Positions 33,359 through 36,548 of a stretch of DNA of 36,548 nucleotides are shown here, piece by piece. Both the position numbers and the translations under genes were made by a program. Numbering within the stretch: position 1 is the first letter of the stretch; every line of letters begins with the position of its first letter. The notes under the pieces were generated by a model, which was given only the letters and a program-made list of their open reading frames with translations, made no database searches and was not told where the DNA came from. Origin of the DNA: Deltaproteobacteria bacterium (lineage in GTDB: Bacteria; Desulfobacterota; Syntrophobacteria; Syntrophobacterales; Syntrophobacteraceae). The stretch covers positions 1-36,548 of the forward strand of contig JAKAJS010000011.1 in NCBI GenBank assembly GCA_021813685.1, written 5' to 3'.

Positions 33359-33545
33359 CCCGTTTTGGCCAATCCTCAAGCGCCCGGACCGGCTGGTTTA
33401 GAAAAATCCGGCCGAGTCCGCAAAAAGATTTATAGTGAAGAGGCAACACAGCGAGTGCAAAATCGATGCGTTGCCCCTGCATTCCGCCTCCGGAGGCGAG
33501 TTGAAATACTTTTCGCCGCTCTGCCGGGCGAGAAAGGAAAACCGG

Positions 33546-33989
33546 ATGGAATGGCGCGAGGTGGTCGAACACCCCGGTCTGCAAGATCTGCCTTTCAAGA
33601 TCGAGACCAATGCGGAAGGCTATGTCATCATGACCCCGGAAAGGGGGAAACATGGAATATACCAAAGCCTGATTGTCAGAGCGCTCGGCAGGCTGGCCAG
33701 GGAAGGCCGGATTTCTACCGAATGCCCGATCCAAACCTCCGAGGGGACCAGGGTCGCCGATGTCGCATGGGGAAGCTCCGCGTTTTTCAGGAAAAATATG
33801 GAGGACGACAATCCACACCCCGAATCCCCCGAACTGGCGGTTGAAGTGAAATCGCCTTCCAACAGTGAGACGGCGATGAAACGGAAGGCTGCTGACGGCA
33901 ATATTCGTTTTTTCCATCCCCGAGGAGAATTGGGAAGAAGCACACTTTTCAGGACATTTCCTCCACGGGTGGAAATCGATCTTGGGTAA
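33546..33989 (+). CDS. Uma2-family (PD-(D/E)XK-like) protein with internal deletion
   Basis: The 147-residue product resembles Uma2 (DUF820) restriction-endonuclease-like proteins: GYVIMTPERGKHG (about 25-37), TRVADVAWGS and the core PELAVEVKSPS. After MKRKAADGN it jumps directly to IRFFHPRGELGRS. Compared with the neighbouring second copy, about 16 residues are missing here (the stretch equivalent to LYFEKGAKEIRFCDKKG). The deletion keeps the frame but removes part of the fold after the ExK motif, so the protein is probably inactive. ATG 33546 is chosen (AAAGGAAAA upstream); the frame is open from 33435 but that part looks noncoding. Uma2 genes often occur in scattered multicopy families. 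Confidence 0.6.
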   Translation: MEWREVVEHPGLQDLPFKIETNAEGYVIMTPERGKHGIYQSLIVRALGRLAREGRISTECPIQTSEGTRVADVAWGSSAFFRKNMEDDNPHPESPELAVEVKSPSNSETAMKRKAADGNIRFFHPRGELGRSTLFRTFPPRVEIDLG

Positions 33990-34270
33990 ACCGCGGGCAC
34001 CCCGGATTTTTTCCGGCGAAACACAGGGGACCTGCCCGCTCTGCCCGAATGCCCTGAAATCGTCGTAGAGATCAAATCCCCCTCCGACACGGTCGAAGAG
34101 ATGGGAAAAAAGAAGAAGCTATATTTCGAAAAAGGTGCTAAAGAAATACGGTTTTGCGATAAGAAAGGCGATATGCACTTTTCGGATCTCAGGCCAGGCT
34201 GCGGCGCAGCGGGTTGTTCTCGGAATTTCCGGAGCATATCGACCTCGATATGCTCTTAAGAGGGCAGGAT
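33990..34270 (+). pseudogene. Second Uma2-family copy, 5'-truncated and frameshifted
   Basis: In the same frame right after the first copy's TAA, the translation reads TPDFFRRNTGDLPALPECPEIVVEIKSPS (given in parts: TPDFFRRNTG, PECPEIVVEIKSPS), then KKKKLYFEKGAKEIRFCDKKGDMHF, i.e. KLYFEKGAKEIRFC. This is the C-terminal half of a Uma2 protein without a start. Near 34195 the homology shifts frame (LFSEFPEHIDLDML in another frame), so it is broken at both ends. It seems to be the remnant of a tandem duplicate. The rest of 34271-34384 holds the rplM promoter. Confidence 0.7.
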
Positions 34271-34318
34271 GGGCAACGAGGCCGAAAAGAAGCGCGCAGC
34301 AGATCGGCCATTTTTCAT

Positions 34319-34347
34319 TTGACAAGATTGCCCGCCACAGGTACTAT
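34319..34347 (+). promoter_or_regulatory. Sigma70-like promoter of rplM-rpsI
   Basis: A consensus TTGACA (34319-34324), a 17-base spacer and TACTAT (34342-34347) lie 37 bases before the rplM ATG. This is the best -35 match in the window and suits a strongly expressed ribosomal protein operon. It follows the Uma2 remnants, so rplM does not depend on upstream transcription. Confidence 0.6.
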
Positions 34348-34384
34348 CCAGCTCTTAAGCTAATTTTCCCATCGGAGTACGACG

Positions 34385-34828
34385 ATGAAAACAGAAAGCG
34401 CCAAGTTCGAACCCCAAAAGCGCAAATGGATAGTGGTGGATGCCGAAAACCAGGCATTGGGCCGGCTGGCAAGTCAAATCGCTGTCCGCATTCGAGGCAA
34501 GCACCTGCCGACCTTTACACCACACGTGGACCTGGGCGACTTCGTCGTCGTGGTAAACGCCGACAAGGTCAAGCTCACCGGGGGCAAGTGGGATAAAAAG
34601 ACCTACTACCGCTATTCCGGCTACATGGGCGGGATGAAGGAAACCAGTGCCCGCAAGCTCAACCAGGAGCATCCCGAGCGGATGTTGCGGTTGGCCGTGT
34701 GGGGGATGCTGCCCAAAAACCGTCTGGGCCGTAAGCTCATCAAGAAGCTCAAGGTCTACACCGGTCCGGAACATCCTCACGAGGCACAGCAGCCCGAGGT
34801 TTTCAAGTGCATCGAGAAATACAGCTAG
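34385..34828 (+). CDS. rplM: 50S ribosomal protein L13
   Basis: The 147-residue product is a normal-length L13 with the family motifs [16 protein letters not shown] (15-30), [19 protein letters not shown] (36-54), [14 protein letters not shown] and [14 protein letters not shown], and ends in [16 protein letters not shown]. It binds 23S rRNA early in large-subunit assembly. GGAG is about 8 bases before the ATG. It is followed 12 bases later by rpsI, the near-universal bacterial pairing. Confidence 0.98.
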   Translation: MKTESAKFEPQKRKWIVVDAENQALGRLASQIAVRIRGKHLPTFTPHVDLGDFVVVVNADKVKLTGGKWDKKTYYRYSGYMGGMKETSARKLNQEHPERMLRLAVWGMLPKNRLGRKLIKKLKVYTGPEHPHEAQQPEVFKCIEKYS

Positions 34829-34840
34829 GAGCTTTTTACA

Positions 34841-35233
34841 ATGCCTGAACAACGGTTTTATGCCACGGGAAAACGGAAGACCTCGATCGCGCGGGTATGG
34901 CTTCAGCCCGGAACGGGCCGGATTGTCATAAACAACAAGCCTGCCGAAGAGTACATGGACAGAGAGACGAGCAAGATGGTGATCGCGCAGCCGCTGTCGC
35001 TCACCGGTACGCTTGGCCGGCTCGATATCTCGGTCAATGTGCTGGGCGGCGGGATCTCCGGCCAGGCCGGTGCGATTCGCCACGGAATATCCAAGGCGCT
35101 GCTCGAACTCAATCCCGAGTACAGGGAAGTGTTGAAGCGGGCAGGCTTTCTGACACGCGATTCGCGAGTCAAGGAACGCAAGAAGTATGGCCGCAGAAGC
35201 GCCAGGGCGCGGTTCCAGTATTCGAAGCGTTAA
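34841..35233 (+). CDS. rpsI: 30S ribosomal protein S9
   Basis: The 130-residue product has the S9 start [17 protein letters not shown] (4-20), the [19 protein letters not shown] core (67-85) and the conserved basic C-terminal tail [20 protein letters not shown], whose last Lys-Arg reaches the P-site tRNA. TAGGAG precedes the ATG. It ends the ribosomal operon; hairpins follow before argC. Confidence 0.98.
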   Translation: MPEQRFYATGKRKTSIARVWLQPGTGRIVINNKPAEEYMDRETSKMVIAQPLSLTGTLGRLDISVNVLGGGISGQAGAIRHGISKALLELNPEYREVLKRAGFLTRDSRVKERKKYGRRSARARFQYSKR

Positions 35234-35245
35234 AAAATACAGTGG

Positions 35246-35300
35246 TCAGTGAACAGTGAACGGAGGGCAGCAAAGACGCTTTCCGCACGCTGTTCACTGA
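35246..35300. repeat. 11-bp inverted repeat after rpsI
   Basis: TCAGTGAACAG (35246-35256) and CTGTTCACTGA (35290-35300) are perfect reverse complements 33 bases apart. The left arm is directly followed by a partial second copy (TGAACGG). It could form a stem upstream of the terminator-like hairpin. Confidence 0.6.
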
Positions 35301-35321
35301 TCGCTCAGAACTGTCCACCAA

Positions 35322-35359
35322 CAGGGCGCTGCATTTGCGTGCACGCGCCCTGACTTTTT
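35322..35359 (+). terminator. Intrinsic terminator or attenuator between rpsI and argC
   Basis: CAGGGCGC (35322-35329) pairs with GCGCCCTG (35345-35352); TGCA/TGCA extends the stem across a single bulged base. The stem is followed by ACTTTTT. It is the best intrinsic-terminator shape in the window. The argC ATG lies only 12 bases after the T-run, leaving no room for a promoter, so argC must be read through it or the hairpin acts as an attenuator. Confidence 0.7.
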
Positions 35360-35370
35360 AGGAAGGCCTC

Positions 35371-36405
35371 ATGATAAGGGTTGCCGTTGCCGGGGCCTCC
35401 GGCTACACAGGCTTCGAGTTGCTGCGCATCCTGAGCGCTCATCCGGCCGTGAGCGTCTCCACCATTACCTCGCGACAGCAAAAAGGCGTGCGGCTGGACG
35501 ACTTCTATCCCGCGCTGCGGCGCCACTACGACCTGGTGTTCGAAGACACCGACCCGGAAAAGCTCGCTTCCTCGGCCGAGCTGGTCTTTACGGCCATGCC
35601 TCATCAGGCGTCGATGGAGATCATTCCGGAGCTGCTCGCCCGCGGGGTCAAGGTCGTGGATTTGAGCGCCGATTACCGGTTAAAAGATGCGGAGGTCTAC
35701 CGGGAGTGGTACTCCGCACACAAGACCCCGGAGCTTCTGGGCGAGGCCGTCTACGGCCTGCCGGAACTCTACCGCGAAAAAATCCGCACCGCCCGCCTCG
35801 TCGCCAATCCGGGCTGCTACCCGACGAGCGTGATCCTGGCCACAGCGCCGCTTCTCTCCCACGGCTTGATCGAGCCGGACACGATCATCGCCGATTCCAA
35901 ATCGGGGGTTTCGGGAGCCGGAAGAGGCGCCTCCGTGGCCTTGCTCTATAGCGAGGTAAATGACGGATTTAAGGCGTATAAGGTGGCCGAACACCGCCAC
36001 ACGCCCGAAATCGAGCAGGAACTGAGCCTTCTCGCCCGAAAGCCCGTAACGATCAGCTTTACCCCGCACCTTGTTCCCATGTCTCGGGGGATCCTCAGCA
36101 CGGTTTACTCCAGTGTGAGGCCGGGGGTTTCGAAAGAAGAGATCGACCGGGCCTTTCGAGATTTCTACCGGGAAGAGCATTTCGTAAGACTTTGCGCAGA
36201 GAATCTTCCCGTCACCCTCCAGGTGCGGGGAAGCAATTTCTGCGATCTGGGCTGGAAGTTCGACCCCCGCACGGGCCGGTGCATCGTGGTCTCGGTCATC
36301 GACAATCTCACCCGGGGGGCCTCGGGGCAAGCGGTGTGCAATATGAACCTCATGAGCGGCCTGCCCGAAGAGAGCGGACTACAAGGGGCCCCATGGCAGC
36401 CCTAG
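35371..36405 (+). CDS. argC: N-acetyl-gamma-glutamyl-phosphate reductase
   Basis: NADPH-dependent enzyme of arginine synthesis that reduces N-acetylglutamyl phosphate to the semialdehyde. The 344-residue product has the nucleotide-binding GASGYTG (8-14), the active-site Cys149 in [20 protein letters not shown] (178-188), and the EHRHTPEI segment (207-214) with the catalytic histidine. It is the longer type 1 ArgC. AGGAAGG is about 6 bases before the ATG. Its 3' end overlaps the truA start by 13 bases. A terminator-like hairpin stands right before it. No other arginine gene is in the window. Confidence 0.96.
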   Translation: MIRVAVAGASGYTGFELLRILSAHPAVSVSTITSRQQKGVRLDDFYPALRRHYDLVFEDTDPEKLASSAELVFTAMPHQASMEIIPELLARGVKVVDLSADYRLKDAEVYREWYSAHKTPELLGEAVYGLPELYREKIRTARLVANPGCYPTSVILATAPLLSHGLIEPDTIIADSKSGVSGAGRGASVALLYSEVNDGFKAYKVAEHRHTPEIEQELSLLARKPVTISFTPHLVPMSRGILSTVYSSVRPGVSKEEIDRAFRDFYREEHFVRLCAENLPVTLQVRGSNFCDLGWKFDPRTGRCIVVSVIDNLTRGASGQAVCNMNLMSGLPEESGLQGAPWQP

Positions 36406-36548
36406 ACGGCGGGGGAACCGCCGGCCAGGATGACCGGGATCTGAGGCCGGGGCGCACCTTCAAGCTTATAGTAGAATATGACGGCTGCGGCTATCATGGG
36501 TGGCAGCGTCAGGCCGGGTCGCTCTCCATCCAGGAAGTCATCGAGTCG
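36393..36548 (+). CDS. truA: tRNA pseudouridine(38-40) synthase TruA (N-terminal part, cut by window edge)
   Basis: The 52 codons available read [18 protein letters not shown] (about residues 24-41), the conserved N-terminal TruA motif, followed by SIQEVIE. The catalytic aspartate lies beyond the window. ATG 36393, preceded by GGGG, overlaps the end of argC by 13 bases; it gives about 21 extra residues before the usual TruA start, but no later start codon is in frame here. TruA modifies U38-40 in the anticodon arm of many tRNAs. Confidence 0.88.
   Translation, partial: MAALDGGGTAGQDDRDLRPGRTFKLIVEYDGCGYHGWQRQAGSLSIQEVIES

Noticed and set aside
33435-33545. Upstream extension of the first Uma2 gene
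   Set aside because: The segment contains a 14-bp palindrome (33485-33498) and no family similarity; the family start lies at ATG 33546 with a ribosome binding site.

Overview
This window looks like chromosomal DNA of a Gram-negative, GC-rich, anaerobe-like deltaproteobacterium (Desulfobacterota, perhaps near Syntrophobacterales). That is inference. The support is an LptD lipopolysaccharide-export gene, a Re-citrate-synthase-like enzyme, a response regulator with a Cys-rich tail motif I associate with this group, and the argS-SPOR pairing. No rRNA, tRNA, CRISPR array or transposase gene was found.

Layout. 1-2697 (minus): queuosine precursor genes queF (cut by the window edge) and queC behind a coiled-coil NYN/PIN-like nuclease gene. 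2730-3050: cutA. 3182-11532: a phosphonate island. It has a divergent DMT-type membrane protein, then a seven-gene plus-strand operon: the 2-aminoethylphosphonate (AEP) ABC transporter phnSTUV, phosphonatase phnX, a class III PLP enzyme resembling the (R)-1-hydroxy-2-aminoethylphosphonate ammonia-lyase PbfA, and AEP transaminase phnW. PhnW and PbfA would both deliver phosphonoacetaldehyde to PhnX, which releases phosphate and acetaldehyde. 11533-12781: a gene-poor stretch of different composition ending in an AT-rich orphan membrane-protein gene.

12891-20779 (minus): hisS, aspS, a Re-citrate-synthase-like gene with a C-terminal Cache/PDC-like domain, a four-helix-bundle (S23/IVP family) gene, rlpA and hisD. 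The four-helix-bundle gene sits between two inverted arrays of a degenerate GGAAGCG heptamer, including a perfect 34-bp inverted repeat. One array forms the 5' coding end of rlpA. This is the most unusual structure in the window. 20796-23001: a truncated GNAT gene, a 27-codon ORF with a very good ribosome binding site, a DUF2284 protein, and a divergent response regulator.

23024-29387 (minus): a compact run hflK-hflC-glycosyltransferase-response regulator-argS-SPOR protein. 29769-33358 (plus): folC and lptD. 33546-34270: two decayed Uma2-type genes in tandem. 34319-36548 (plus): a good promoter, rplM, rpsI, a terminator-like hairpin, argC and the start of truA.

Starts were chosen from ribosome binding sites and family N-termini; where these disagree with the longest frame, the entry says so. 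All functional calls come from reading motifs by eye, without database searches.
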